Source: Alteribacillus sp. YIM 98480
GTDB lineage: Bacteria; Bacillota; Bacilli; Bacillales; Marinococcaceae
Direction: 5' to 3'
NCBI RefSeq assembly: GCF_009765375.1
Contig: NZ_VTOK01000007.1
Span: 1 to 64,000, forward strand
DNA: 64,000 bases
Positions 36,900 to 45,140 of the stretch are shown here, piece by piece; the first letter of the stretch is position 1; each line of letters begins with the position of its first letter. The position numbers and the translations under genes are program-made. The notes beneath the pieces were generated by a model. That model saw nothing but the letters and a program-made list of their open reading frames with translations, did not search any database and was not told where the DNA came from.

Positions 36900-38108
36900 G
36901 TGGCAACTGCAGGACGGAGATTATTTACCTCAGAGTCAGTTACAGAAGGGCATCCTGATAAAATTTGCGACCAAATATCAGATGCTATTTTAGATGAAAT
37001 TATAGAAAAGGATCCTAACGCTCGTGTGGCTTGCGAAACCACCGTCAATACAGGGTTGGTCCTGGTAGCTGGGGAGATTACCACCTCTACTTATGTCGAC
37101 ATTCCAAGGATTGCAAGAGATACATTGAAAAATATAGGGTATACTCGTGCAAAATATGGTTTCGACTATGAAACGTGCGCCGTATTGACTTCCATTGATG
37201 AACAATCTGCTGACATTGCCCAAGGTGTAGATCAGGCTCTTGAAGCCAGAGAAGGGCAGATGACAGACGAAGAGATTGAAGCAATTGGGGCAGGCGACCA
37301 AGGTTTAATGTTTGGTTATGCGGATAATGAAACAGAAGAGTTAATGCCTCTGCCTATTTCATTGTCTCATAAACTATCTAGAAGACTTACAGAAGTACGT
37401 AAAAAAGGGATCGTTCCTTACTTACGCCCGGATGGAAAAACGCAGGTGACAGTGGAATACGGGGAAGATGGAACGCCTTTACGGGTCGAAACGATTGTGA
37501 TCTCAACGCAGCATCATGCAGATGTTACGTTAGAACAAATCGACCGTGATTTGAAAGAACATGTGATTGAACCGGTTGTACCCGAAGAGCTGCTCGATAA
37601 AGAAACGAAGTATTTTATTAATCCTACTGGCCGTTTTGTTATTGGCGGTCCACAGGGAGATGCAGGTTTAACTGGCCGGAAAATTATTGTTGATACGTAT
37701 GGCGGGTATGCACGTCATGGCGGAGGCGCTTTTTCCGGTAAAGATCCTACGAAAGTGGACCGCTCCGCTTCCTATGCAGCCCGTTATGTAGCGAAAAACA
37801 TTGTAGCAGCTGGTCTGGCGGAAAAATGTGAAGTACAGCTGGCCTATGCAATAGGGGTTGCTGAACCAGTATCCATCTCTATTGAAACGTTTAAAACAGG
37901 AAAAGTCAGTGAAGATGTACTCGCAGAATTAGTACGGGAAAACTTTGATTTGCGTCCGGCAGGCATTATTAAAATGCTCGATTTGCGCCGGCCGATATAT
38001 AAGAAGACAGCTGCTTATGGTCATTTCGGCCGCACCGATATTGACCTTCCTTGGGAATCTACGGACAAAGCAGAAGCATTAAAACAAAGGGCAGTGGAAG
38101 CAAAATAA
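36900..38108 (+). CDS. metK: S-adenosylmethionine synthetase
   Basis: A 402-residue enzyme making SAM from methionine and [23 protein letters not shown] at the N-terminus and [17 protein letters not shown] at about residue 260 are the two signature regions; [12 protein letters not shown] lies at about 115. The GTG at 36900 follows AAAGGAGG with an 8 nt gap and gives the usual length; an in-frame ATG at 36858 would add 14 unconserved residues without a ribosome site. Controlled by the S-box upstream. Confidence 0.96.
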   Translation: MATAGRRLFTSESVTEGHPDKICDQISDAILDEIIEKDPNARVACETTVNTGLVLVAGEITTSTYVDIPRIARDTLKNIGYTRAKYGFDYETCAVLTSIDEQSADIAQGVDQALEAREGQMTDEEIEAIGAGDQGLMFGYADNETEELMPLPISLSHKLSRRLTEVRKKGIVPYLRPDGKTQVTVEYGEDGTPLRVETIVISTQHHADVTLEQIDRDLKEHVIEPVVPEELLDKETKYFINPTGRFVIGGPQGDAGLTGRKIIVDTYGGYARHGGGAFSGKDPTKVDRSASYAARYVAKNIVAAGLAEKCEVQLAYAIGVAEPVSISIETFKTGKVSEDVLAELVRENFDLRPAGIIKMLDLRRPIYKKTAAYGHFGRTDIDLPWESTDKAEALKQRAVEAK

Positions 38109-38111
38109 AAA

Positions 38112-38157
38112 AAGAAGAGCCTGCCAACGCATTTTGCGAAATGGCAGGCTCTTTTTC
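38112..38157. terminator. Bidirectional terminator after metK
   Basis: AGAGCCTGCCA (38116-38126) pairs with TGGCAGGCTCT (38142-38152), with a nested CGC/GCG in the loop and T-runs on both strands. Shared by metK and the convergent regulator gene. Confidence 0.85.
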
Positions 38158-38180
38158 GTGTTTTTGCAATTTCGCTTGGC

Positions 38181-39080
38181 TCATTCATAAATTAAATCTT
38201 CAAACGTCCCTTTGGCATTGATTTGCTGTAATTCCTTTCTAACGATGTCAGCAAGGTGTTTTTGAGAGGTGATTTCAAATACGGCGAGCGCTTTGCTCCA
38301 GCTTTTGGTTCCCTCGTCTTGTTTACCAAGAAAAATTAAATTTCTCCCTTTTTGATAAAGCAATTCACCGAATACATACATGTTATTCGTATCAATACAT
38401 CGTTTGATCCCTTTTTCACACCAAAAAACGGAACTGTCAAAGTGCTCTTGATTTGTCAAAGATTTTGTCAATGTGTAAATTAAACGGAGTTCGACAGAAA
38501 CATTTTTAATTCTTTTTAAGGAATGAAAATGAGAAAGTGCTTTTTTACATATTTCGGAAGCTTTTTCATAGTCTTTTTCCAAGTCATAAAAAACAGCCAA
38601 AGTATTCATCATTTCCCCTTTACGTTCGGTAAAAGAGGGATTATCATCAACAGACAAAGCCTCATTAATTACTTGAATGGCTTCCTCTGTATTCCGATCT
38701 AAATGATAGAGACAGATGCTTTTATGCCATAGCATATATTGTTTGTAATAACTGTGCTGGAAAAGGGGGTTGTTTTTCTCATGCTGTAGAATTGAACGAA
38801 TTTCTTGGTACTGATGATTGAACCTTAATTCTTTCAACTGCTCAAACACTTCTTCTACATAATCAGGCCTGTCCGATCGTGCTTCCTCAAAAAAATAATA
38901 CATGTCTGCTCCAAGACGCTCGGAAATTTGAAAAAGGGTATTGGAGTAAGGTATGATCGTTCCATTTTCAATCTTGCTAACCTGAGCCTGTGTACATATT
39001 CCTTTAGCAAGGTCAGATTGTGTCATACTATGATACCTTCTTAATTCCTGAATTTTTTTCCCCACTCTGGAGAAATCCAT
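38181..39080 (-). CDS. PlcR-like quorum-sensing regulator (RRNPP family, HTH + TPR)
   Basis: A 299-residue XRE-type activator candidate. Residues 4-60 form the HTH (GKKIQELRRYHSMTQSDLAK, QAQVSKIENGTIIPY), and the rest is helical tetratricopeptide repeats, with NMYVFGELLYQKGRNLIFLG aligning to the PlcR block MALIGQLYYQRGECLRKLE. PlcR is 285 residues. ATG at 39080 is nine bases after GGGGAGGGG; ATG at 39089 touches that site. RRNPP regulators bind a re-imported peptide in the TPR groove. A PapR-like peptide gene lies 186 nt away on the other strand. In B. subtilis the place after metK is held by asnB-ytnA instead. Targets are unknown. Confidence 0.82.
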   Translation of the reverse strand: MDFSRVGKKIQELRRYHSMTQSDLAKGICTQAQVSKIENGTIIPYSNTLFQISERLGADMYYFFEEARSDRPDYVEEVFEQLKELRFNHQYQEIRSILQHEKNNPLFQHSYYKQYMLWHKSICLYHLDRNTEEAIQVINEALSVDDNPSFTERKGEMMNTLAVFYDLEKDYEKASEICKKALSHFHSLKRIKNVSVELRLIYTLTKSLTNQEHFDSSVFWCEKGIKRCIDTNNMYVFGELLYQKGRNLIFLGKQDEGTKSWSKALAVFEITSQKHLADIVRKELQQINAKGTFEDLIYE

Positions 39081-39189
39081 TTTTATCATCCCCTCCCCGT
39101 ATATGCCTATAATTATCATAATCGAAGATAACGAAAGAAGGAAGTAGAAAGTTTCGGAAAAATGAAACAAAAGCAGCTGTTAGCCAAAA

Positions 39190-39217
39190 TTCATGTTTTT
39201 TCAACATATTTTATACT
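39190..39217 (+). promoter_or_regulatory. Promoter with palindromic operator for the signal-peptide gene
   Basis: A -10 TATACT (39212-39217) has only a weak -35 (TTCATG, 39190-39195), as expected for an activator-dependent promoter. The palindrome ATGTT-TTTTC-AACAT (39193-39207) overlaps the -35 region. The PlcR box is TATGNANNNNTNCATA; this site has similar ATG..CAT half-sites with one extra base in the spacer. It is a candidate binding site of the adjacent regulator. Confidence 0.5.
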
Positions 39218-39266
39218 CAAATAGAACCACGACATAGTTAAACGTTTAGGGGAGGTGACATGCAGT

Positions 39267-39386
39267 ATGAAAAAAGTATTGTATGCTTTTATCTTAACCT
39301 TGGCTATTTTATTTAGCACGGTTGGAGGTAATTTTGACGTATCTTATGATGATTTTGTCGTCTTTGATCTTCCGCATAAACATTAA
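39267..39386 (+). CDS. PapR-like secreted signal peptide precursor
   Basis: A 39-residue unannotated-size gene. MKKVLYAFILTLAILFSTVG is a signal sequence; the remainder is acidic and ends VVFDLPHKH. B. cereus PapR has the same plan (48 residues, Sec signal, C-terminal heptapeptide such as ADLPFEF or SDLPFEH that is released outside and re-imported by Opp to activate PlcR). The shared DLP followed by a C-terminal aromatic/basic end suggests FDLPHKH as the active form. ATG at 39267 has GGAGGTGA 11 bases upstream; an overlapping ATG at 39260 is in another, non-conserved frame. Divergent from the PlcR-like gene, unlike the tandem plcR-papR order. A terminator follows at 39607. Confidence 0.75.
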   Translation: MKKVLYAFILTLAILFSTVGGNFDVSYDDFVVFDLPHKH

Positions 39387-39606
39387 GGACAAGCCAGTCT
39401 TTCACACTGTTAAGAAATAAATGATCAGCAAAACTACGGCATGCAACGGAAAGGAAATACGAACGCCGCCGGACGTACTTACTTCTACGTAACTTACACA
39501 GGATGTCCGTCATTTCTACGCCCGGAACAGGACGTTTGCAAACTTCGCATAAGTTCCATGTACTTAGGCGGTTTCCTTTGTAAGGAAGCAAGCCGAGTTT
39601 TTCCAG
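39387..39606. repeat. Palindromic intergenic element after the peptide gene
   Basis: AAAGGAAA...CGCCG (39450-39468) pairs with GGCGGTTTCCTTT (39567-39579), enclosing a 100 nt interior that itself has short repeats (GTACTTA twice, TTCTACGT/GGACGT words). It probably belongs to the same broad class of structured intergenic repeats as copies A-D. No gene seen. Confidence 0.45.
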
Positions 39607-39634
39607 ACTCGCCAGTGGCGGGTTTTATTTTTTT
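39607..39634 (+). terminator. Rho-independent terminator
   Basis: ACTCGCC (39607-39613) pairs with GGCGGGT (39617-39623), followed by a T-rich tract. Probable end of the peptide-gene transcript. Confidence 0.7.
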
Positions 39635-39660
39635 CAGGAAAATTTAATTTTATTTTTAAA

Positions 39661-39830
39661 GAGGTAAGAAATTATAAAGATTTGGCGTTTTACATGTCTA
39701 GCGCAAGCGCCTACTCGCTCGAGATTCCTTCGGTCCGTCAATGGAAAGCAAAGATCAGCTTTCCATATGCCGCCCCCCCAGGACTTGTCGCTCGTGAGCA
39801 AGGCGCTTGCGCTTTTCTTAATGAAGAAAG
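39661..39830. repeat. Dispersed repeat, short copy D
   Basis: A 170 bp version of repeat A-C: starts GAGGTAAGAAATTATAAA, has the shared TTTGGCGTTTTACATGTCTAG, and ends GGCGCTTGCGCTTTTCTTA. Its middle differs (CTCGAGATTCCTTCGGTCCG), as if only the ends are conserved. Confidence 0.8.
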
Positions 39831-39834
39831 TATA

Positions 39835-39890
39835 AGTGCAGCTAAGCCTCTGTCAGCGCTTTTCAGGCTCGCCAATCGGCAAGTTTTCTT
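39835..39890. repeat. Short hairpin repeat, copy 1 (overlaps ytoA 3' end)
   Basis: AGTATAAGTGCAGCTA followed by a GGCTCGCC/GGC arm and AAGTTTTCTT. The same words in the same order occur at 43328-43387. The element covers the last 13 or so codons of ytoA. Confidence 0.65.
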
Positions 39891-40386
39891 GATAGTATTT
39901 TCCCTTTTCTACGTAAGAGTTTCGGACTCTTTTCATTTCTTGGAAGTCTTCTTCATTAAGTTCGCGGACGACTTTTGCAGGGCGTCCGAGGGCCAGGGTT
40001 CTTGGAGGTATCGTTTTTCCAGACGGTACGAGGCTGCCGGCTCCTATGAACGCTTCTTCTCCTATTTCCGCACCATCAAGAATTTGAGAGCCCATCCCGA
40101 TTAGAGCGTTTTTTCTAATAATAGCGCTGTGCAAAAGGACCATGTGCCCAATTGTTACGTCATCTTCAAGTATAAGCGGGTTTTTCGGACTTTGATGAAG
40201 AACGGAGTTATCTTGTATATTTACTCGATTTCCTATTACAGTTGGTGCTACATCTCCTCGAATAACTGAATTAAACCATACACTGGAGTCCTCTCCAATG
40301 GACACATCGCCGGTAATTGTGACATAATCTGCGATGTATGCGGAGTCAGCAATGATTGGAGATTTTCCTTTATATGAATAAATCAT
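39853..40386 (-). CDS. ytoA: Gamma-carbonic anhydrase-like protein YtoA
   Basis: A 177-residue left-handed beta-helix protein with repeated hexapeptides. VWFNSVIRGDVAPTVIGNRVNIQDN, LHQSPKN, TIGHMVLLHSA are the gamma-CA family blocks, with histidines in SVLHQS, IGHMVLLHS. YtoA relatives may hydrate CO2 or act on another acyl substrate; activity is not proven. The last residues (LPIGEPEKR) are encoded by a hairpin repeat and are likely not conserved. Order ytoA-ytpA-ytpB is as in B. subtilis. Confidence 0.9.
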   Translation of the reverse strand: MIYSYKGKSPIIADSAYIADYVTITGDVSIGEDSSVWFNSVIRGDVAPTVIGNRVNIQDNSVLHQSPKNPLILEDDVTIGHMVLLHSAIIRKNALIGMGSQILDGAEIGEEAFIGAGSLVPSGKTIPPRTLALGRPAKVVRELNEEDFQEMKRVRNSYVEKGKYYQENLPIGEPEKR

Positions 40387-40521
40387 GACATATCCTCCCA
40401 GCTTTTCAGTAAATTCCTGTTACCTAATGTAAGTTTAGCAAAAAAAGTAGTAAAATGAATAGAGCAATCTCTTTGAGAATTAAGGTGTCGGCTGGTTATT
40501 GGGAAAGGCAGGTTGTGAATT

Positions 40522-41301
40522 ATGATGAAAAATTGGATGTGTGAGCGTGCGCGCGGAACAATAATGATCATTCATGGGGCCGGAGAACATCACGGCCGTT
40601 ATGACTGGGTTATTCAGTATCTCAACAAACAAAGGTTTCATGTTATTAGCGGTGACTTACCTGGACATGGAAGAACGAGAGGAAAACGAGGACACATCGA
40701 TCACTTTGATCAATACATAGATGCTGTCTATGGCTGGTATAAAGAAGCAGCGTCTTATGAACTGCCTGTATTTCTTTTCGGCCATAGTTTGGGCGGACTT
40801 ATCGTTATACGAACGTTAATGGAGAAATATATGCCGGTTAAAGGGGTTATCTTATCATCACCTTGTCTAGGCTTATACGAATACCCCAATAAATTTGCAG
40901 ATGTCGCCACTAAAATGTTTCATAGAATTACGCCAACGTTAACAGCCAAATCAGGTCTTCGAGCAGCACGAATAACCCGCGATCCCGATGTGCGTGCGGC
41001 ATATGAAAAGGATGAATTAATTACGTCTGTCGTTACAGCCAGATGGTACCAAGAGACCATTAAAGCTATGAAAGTAAGTATGCTTGAAGCAGAACGATTT
41101 CCAAATGTTCCGCTGCTTCTTATGCAGGCAGGAGAAGACTATATTGTTGATAAGCATGCATCCCATCGTTGGTTTAATCGGCTCGAAATATCGGATCGAG
41201 CGATGAAAGAATGGAAAGGTCTTTATCATGAGCTCCTTAATGAACCGGAACGAGAAGAGATTTTTCGTTTTATGATGAATTTCATACACCAACGACTATA
41301 G
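40522..41301 (+). CDS. ytpA: Alpha/beta hydrolase YtpA (lysophospholipase-like)
   Basis: A 259-residue monoacylglycerol-lipase-like hydrolase. HGAGEHHGRYDWVIQYL and GDLPGHGRTRGKRGHI at the start, nucleophile elbow GHSLGG at about residue 91, ILSSPCLGLYEYPNKF, aspartate in QAGEDYIVD, histidine in LYHELLNEPEREE. The whole pattern matches B. subtilis YtpA, reported to take part in making the phospholipid antibiotic bacilysocin. The next gene is 29 nt downstream, so they are probably cotranscribed. Confidence 0.92.
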   Translation: MMKNWMCERARGTIMIIHGAGEHHGRYDWVIQYLNKQRFHVISGDLPGHGRTRGKRGHIDHFDQYIDAVYGWYKEAASYELPVFLFGHSLGGLIVIRTLMEKYMPVKGVILSSPCLGLYEYPNKFADVATKMFHRITPTLTAKSGLRAARITRDPDVRAAYEKDELITSVVTARWYQETIKAMKVSMLEAERFPNVPLLLMQAGEDYIVDKHASHRWFNRLEISDRAMKEWKGLYHELLNEPEREEIFRFMMNFIHQRL

Positions 41302-41330
41302 TACGCTGCAGATAATGGAGGAGGATCCTT

Positions 41331-42410
41331 GTGAACGTACCAACAAAAACGTGGACACTTATGTATCGAATTTTTAAAGAAGTTATACCTGAAGTACATC
41401 AAATACTTGGTGAGTGGAAAAAAAGAGCAGAGGAGATACCAAATAAAGAACTGCGAGAGCATGCACTTGGAAGTATCGATAAAAAAGCTTTCCATTGTGA
41501 AGGTGCTGGAGTATATGCACTGTTAACTAGAGCAGAAGTGCGTACGGAGCTGCTTCGTTTTATCATTGCATACCAGACCATCAGTGATTATCTAGACAGT
41601 TTGTGTGATTGGAGTGAATCGCAGGATCCTGAAAATTTCCGTATGCTTCATTCAGCGATGAAACATGCGCTTGACCCAGCTGCGAACAAAGATAATTATT
41701 ATAAATTCCACCAGGCAAAAGAAGACGGCGGTTATCTGCAGTCCCTCGTAGAGACGTGCCAAGAAACATTGAATACTTTTCCAGGGTTTGAAAATGTTCA
41801 AGTTGAGATGGAAGAGTTATCAGCATATTATCGTGACCTGCAAGTATATAAACATGTAGTCAAAGAAGATAGGGAGCCGCTGCTTAAAGATTGGTTTGAG
41901 AAATATAAAGAACGTCTGCCTGACATGACTTGGTATGAGTTTAGTGCATGTGCTGGTTCTACCCTCGGAATTTTTACGCTGGCCGCCTATGCTTCGAGAA
42001 GCCATATAGCAAAGGTGCAGGCTCAGTCTATTAAAAGTGCTTATTTCCCTTATGTACAAGGCCTTCATATTTTAATGGATTACTTTATTGATCAAGAAGA
42101 AGATCTTCGAGATGATGAACTGAATTTCTGTGCCTATTATCCTAATGAAGAAAAGCTCGTGGAAAGGGTGCGGCATTTTAAACAGAGCGCAGTAAAAAGC
42201 GTGTCAACTCTTCCTGATTCAAAATTTCATTTTATGATAAGCAAAGGGGTTGTTGCATTATACCTGGCAGATGATAAAGTCCAGACGAATGCTGCTATGA
42301 AATCAACAGCCAATCGCTTCATCCGATTCAGCGGTCTTCCTACTGCCTTTTTCTATATAAATTCGTGGGTATACCGACGAAAAACGAAAGTGCTGCATGG
42401 AGACTCCTAA
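41331..42410 (+). CDS. ytpB: Tetraprenyl-beta-curcumene synthase YtpB (DUF2600)
   Basis: A 359-residue large-terpene synthase. The aspartate-rich segments are DYLDSLCD at about residue 86 and DYFIDQEEDLRDDE at about 250. The B. subtilis enzyme cyclises heptaprenyl diphosphate to tetraprenyl-beta-curcumene, a sesquarterpene precursor found in spore-forming bacilli. The start is GTG at 41331 after GGAGGAGG. Likely an operon with ytpA. Confidence 0.93.
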   Translation: MNVPTKTWTLMYRIFKEVIPEVHQILGEWKKRAEEIPNKELREHALGSIDKKAFHCEGAGVYALLTRAEVRTELLRFIIAYQTISDYLDSLCDWSESQDPENFRMLHSAMKHALDPAANKDNYYKFHQAKEDGGYLQSLVETCQETLNTFPGFENVQVEMEELSAYYRDLQVYKHVVKEDREPLLKDWFEKYKERLPDMTWYEFSACAGSTLGIFTLAAYASRSHIAKVQAQSIKSAYFPYVQGLHILMDYFIDQEEDLRDDELNFCAYYPNEEKLVERVRHFKQSAVKSVSTLPDSKFHFMISKGVVALYLADDKVQTNAAMKSTANRFIRFSGLPTAFFYINSWVYRRKTKVLHGDS

Positions 42411-42434
42411 TTTATAATTTACCTAATAACAAAA

Positions 42435-42470
42435 GCCGGTTCCATTTTCATCTGGAACCGGCCTTTCCTT
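42435..42470. terminator. Terminator between ytpB and the carbonic anhydrase gene
   Basis: GCCGGTTCCA (42435-42444) pairs with TGGAACCGGC (42453-42462), with T residues to the right and A's to the left; serves the convergent genes. Confidence 0.85.
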
Positions 42471-42501
42471 TGTATGGATTCATGTTTTTCAAGCAGCTAT
42501 T

Positions 42502-43059
42502 TTATTCGGCTTTATCTAAGACAGTTAATTTTCCGGTGTCAGGAGAAATTGCAAGACCGTGTACAGGGGTGTTTGCTGGTAATAAAGGATGGCGTCTAAT
42601 AATATCTACACTGTTTTTTACACTGTCTTCTACATCGTCAAACCCATGAAGCCATTTGTCTACATCAACGCCTGCATAAGAGGCTGCTTCTATTTTTGCA
42701 AGGTCAATTCCTCTATCTTCTGCTTTTTCTAAGATAGATTTGGATTCGAGCCCGGTCATCCCGCATCCATAGTGTCCTATTACAGCTACTTCTTCTGCTT
42801 GCAGTTCATATAGAGCGACAATAATACTTCTCATAATGCTTCCGAATGGATGTGAAATCATAGCACCAGCATTTTTGATGATTTTTGCGTCTCCATTGGA
42901 AAGGTTTAATGCTCTTGGCAGCATCTCCAAAAGCCGGGTATCCATACATGTTAAAATGACAATCTTTTTGTCCGGGAATTTGCTCGTTTGGTATTGTTCA
43001 TAATCTTTCTTTTCTACAAAGTTTTCATTAAATTCAAGAATAGAATCTAGTACTGACAT
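42502..43059 (-). CDS. Beta-carbonic anhydrase
   Basis: A 185-residue beta-class carbonic anhydrase. Zinc ligands are in LTCMDTRL (Cys-x-Asp-x-Arg, about residue 40) and HYGCGMTG (His and Cys, about 95). DAKIIKNAGAMIS between them is a family block. It resembles B. subtilis YtiB. ATG at 43059 (MSVLDSILEF) follows AAAAGGAG; nine extra upstream codons have no ribosome site. In B. subtilis ytpB is followed directly by ytqA/B, so this gene interrupts the order. Confidence 0.9.
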   Translation of the reverse strand: MSVLDSILEFNENFVEKKDYEQYQTSKFPDKKIVILTCMDTRLLEMLPRALNLSNGDAKIIKNAGAMISHPFGSIMRSIIVALYELQAEEVAVIGHYGCGMTGLESKSILEKAEDRGIDLAKIEAASYAGVDVDKWLHGFDDVEDSVKNSVDIIRRHPLLPANTPVHGLAISPDTGKLTVLDKAE

Positions 43060-43202
43060 TTTGATTACACTCCTTTTCTCTTTCATGGATTAGTTTCTGA
43101 AAAGTTTGCAAAAAAGTCAAGTAAAAAGACTATTTAATATGAAATATGCTGCGATTGAAAGCAGCGAATTCTAAATGATTATCATAATACAGAAGTAGAG
43201 CC

Positions 43203-43240
43203 CCCTTAAAAAGCTAGGTAGGAAACAGCTTCTTTAAGGG
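43203..43240. repeat. Strong intergenic hairpin
   Basis: CCCTTAAAAAGCT (43203-43215) pairs with AGCTT-C-TTTAAGGG (43227-43240) with one bulged base. T-rich sequence follows on the plus strand, but there is no plus-strand gene before it, so its purpose is unclear. Confidence 0.55.
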
Positions 43241-43327
43241 CGCATTCGTTTTACTTTTTACACTGATAGGAAAAATAAAATTTTAGCATGGATGAATCAT
43301 CGACGTCATTAAAATGTTGAGGAAAAT

Positions 43328-43387
43328 AGTATAAGTGCAGCTAGCAATCGCCTCCACCTAAAGGCTTGGCGCTAGCAAAGTTTTCTT
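43328..43387. repeat. Short hairpin repeat, copy 2 (touches ytqB stop)
   Basis: AGTATAAGTGCAGCTA, GCTAGC/GCTAGC and GCCT/AGGC arms, then AAGTTTTCTTT. It ends exactly at the ytqB stop codon and can act as that gene's terminator on the minus strand. Confidence 0.6.
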
Positions 43388-43959
43388 TATTTTTTCTCTA
43401 TTGCTATAATAAACGGCGGGTTGTTTATTTGATTTATAAATTCATAACGAAGAACGTTAACGGATGTTTGATTGAGTTGTTTTACAAATGTTTCAATGGT
43501 TTGTTTTTCTTTTTTTCCTTCTTCATGTCCATGATAAATAACAAGGATGATTATCGAACGAGAAGGCATAATTTGCAGCAGGTTAGAAACGGCTTGGACG
43601 GTTGTATCTCCCTTTGTAGTAATCGTTTTATCACCACTAGGAAGATAACCAAGGTTAAAAACAGCTGCTTTTAGGAGGAAGTGCTCTTCATCTGCGAGAT
43701 AAGAAGCAGCATTTACATGACTGTCTAGTATTAATGAAACGCGGTTGTCGAGCTGATGGTCTTTAAGACGAATGTTAGTTTTTTCGATTGCTGCTTGTTG
43801 AATATCAAAACTATACACTTTTCCGCTTGTTCCAACTTTTTTTGCAAGATAGAGGGTATCCATGCCGTTTCCTGCAGTGGCATCAATCGCGATTTCACCT
43901 TCTTTTAAGCAGCGGTCCACAAGCTCACGGACATATGGGAGGATGCCTGGCAAAATCAT
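43387..43959 (-). CDS. ytqB: tRNA (mnm5U34) methyltransferase MnmM (YtqB)
   Basis: A 190-residue class I SAM-dependent methyltransferase. Motif I is AIDATAGNGMDTLYLA at about residue 24, motif II YSFDIQQ, and NLGYLPSGDKTITTK follows motif IV. B. subtilis YtqB has been identified as MnmM, which methylates nm5U at the tRNA wobble position. The start overlaps the ytqA stop by 4 nt, so the two form an operon. Confidence 0.9.
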   Translation of the reverse strand: MILPGILPYVRELVDRCLKEGEIAIDATAGNGMDTLYLAKKVGTSGKVYSFDIQQAAIEKTNIRLKDHQLDNRVSLILDSHVNAASYLADEEHFLLKAAVFNLGYLPSGDKTITTKGDTTVQAVSNLLQIMPSRSIIILVIYHGHEEGKKEKQTIETFVKQLNQTSVNVLRYEFINQINNPPFIIAIEKK

Positions 43960-44927
43960 TTTACCGATGCTGGCACCGGTTCATAGTACTTGCCTTGCCA
44001 GCTGTTTCTATTTTTCAATTCGTTATCAATAGCATTGAGCACTTCCCATTTATTTAAACTCCACATCGGTCCGATCATTAAATCAGAAGGGCCGTCTCCA
44101 GTTAAACGGTGAACAATCATTTCAGGAGGCAGCATTTCAAGCTGGTTGACAACGAGTTTTACATAGTCTTCTTTGCTCATAAGATCGACCATTCCTTTTT
44201 CATACTGCTTTACCATTGGTGTACGTTTCAACAGATGTAAAAGATGAATTTTGATTCCTTGGACATCCAATTTCGCCACTTCCTGCGCTGTTTCTTTCAT
44301 CATGTCGTGTGACTCGAGCGGAAGCCCGTTAATAATGTGGGAACAAACGCGTATCCCATGTTTTCTCAATTTGTTTACTCCATCTTTGTAGCACTCATAA
44401 TCGTGAGCACGGTTAATGATCATCGCTGTTCGTTCATGCACAGTTTGCAAACCAAGCTCTACCCACAAATACGTCCGCTCATTAAGCTCAGCAAGATATT
44501 CAACGACATCATCGGGAAGGCAGTCCGGTCTTGTTGCAATCGCAAGCCCAACTACATCATCTTGTTGGAGAATGACTTCAAACAGCTCTCTCAGCTCTTC
44601 GACGGGTGCGTACGTGTTGCTGAAAGCTTGAAAATAACCGATATATTTCCCTTTTTTCCATTTTTTATGCATTCTATTTTTAATCGTATGAAATTGCGTG
44701 ATAAGATCGTCTTTACGGTCACCAGCAAAATCACCAGATCCTCGTTCCGAACAAAATGTACAGCCGCCTGATGCAACTTTTCCGTCACGATTCGGACAAT
44801 CAAAGCCAGCATCAAGAGGAATTTTAAATATTTTTTCACCGAAATGTTCACGAAGGTGGTAATTCCATGTATGGTACCGTTTTTCCCCCCACAAGATAGG
44901 GACCGGTTCCTGATTTGGTTGAATCAT
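43956..44927 (-). CDS. ytqA: Radical SAM protein YtqA (TIGR01212 family)
   Basis: A 323-residue radical SAM enzyme. The cluster motif is CPNRDGKVASGGCTFC at about residues 44-59 (CX14CX2C as in this family), GSGDFAG follows, and LAIATRPDCLPDDV and WVELGLQTVHERTA are the beta-strand blocks. The family resembles Elp3 without the acetyltransferase domain. YtqA has been proposed (as MnmL) to supply the substrate of MnmM in wobble-uridine modification, which fits the tight coupling. ATG follows AAGGAGAG. Confidence 0.9.
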   Translation of the reverse strand: MIQPNQEPVPILWGEKRYHTWNYHLREHFGEKIFKIPLDAGFDCPNRDGKVASGGCTFCSERGSGDFAGDRKDDLITQFHTIKNRMHKKWKKGKYIGYFQAFSNTYAPVEELRELFEVILQQDDVVGLAIATRPDCLPDDVVEYLAELNERTYLWVELGLQTVHERTAMIINRAHDYECYKDGVNKLRKHGIRVCSHIINGLPLESHDMMKETAQEVAKLDVQGIKIHLLHLLKRTPMVKQYEKGMVDLMSKEDYVKLVVNQLEMLPPEMIVHRLTGDGPSDLMIGPMWSLNKWEVLNAIDNELKNRNSWQGKYYEPVPASVK

Positions 44928-45140
44928 TATCTATCTCTCCTTAATAACTTCCTTGGATCATAACAACTCTTCGTATTTTAGCATGTTACGCGTTTAAAAC
45001 CCAAACGCAGAGTGTAACATACGTGTCCCTCTTATGGCAGTATTTCAAAATATATGTAAAAAAGAGTTATATGAACAGCATTTCGTTGGAAAGAATGCTA
45101 AAATAACAGTAAACTTTTATTACGAAAGCCTGTGTAAGTC

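Noticed and set aside
39260-39310. Alternative small frame starting ATG at 39260
   Set aside because: It has a closer ribosome site but stops after about 16 codons; the frame from 39267 gives a proper signal peptide and PapR-like end.
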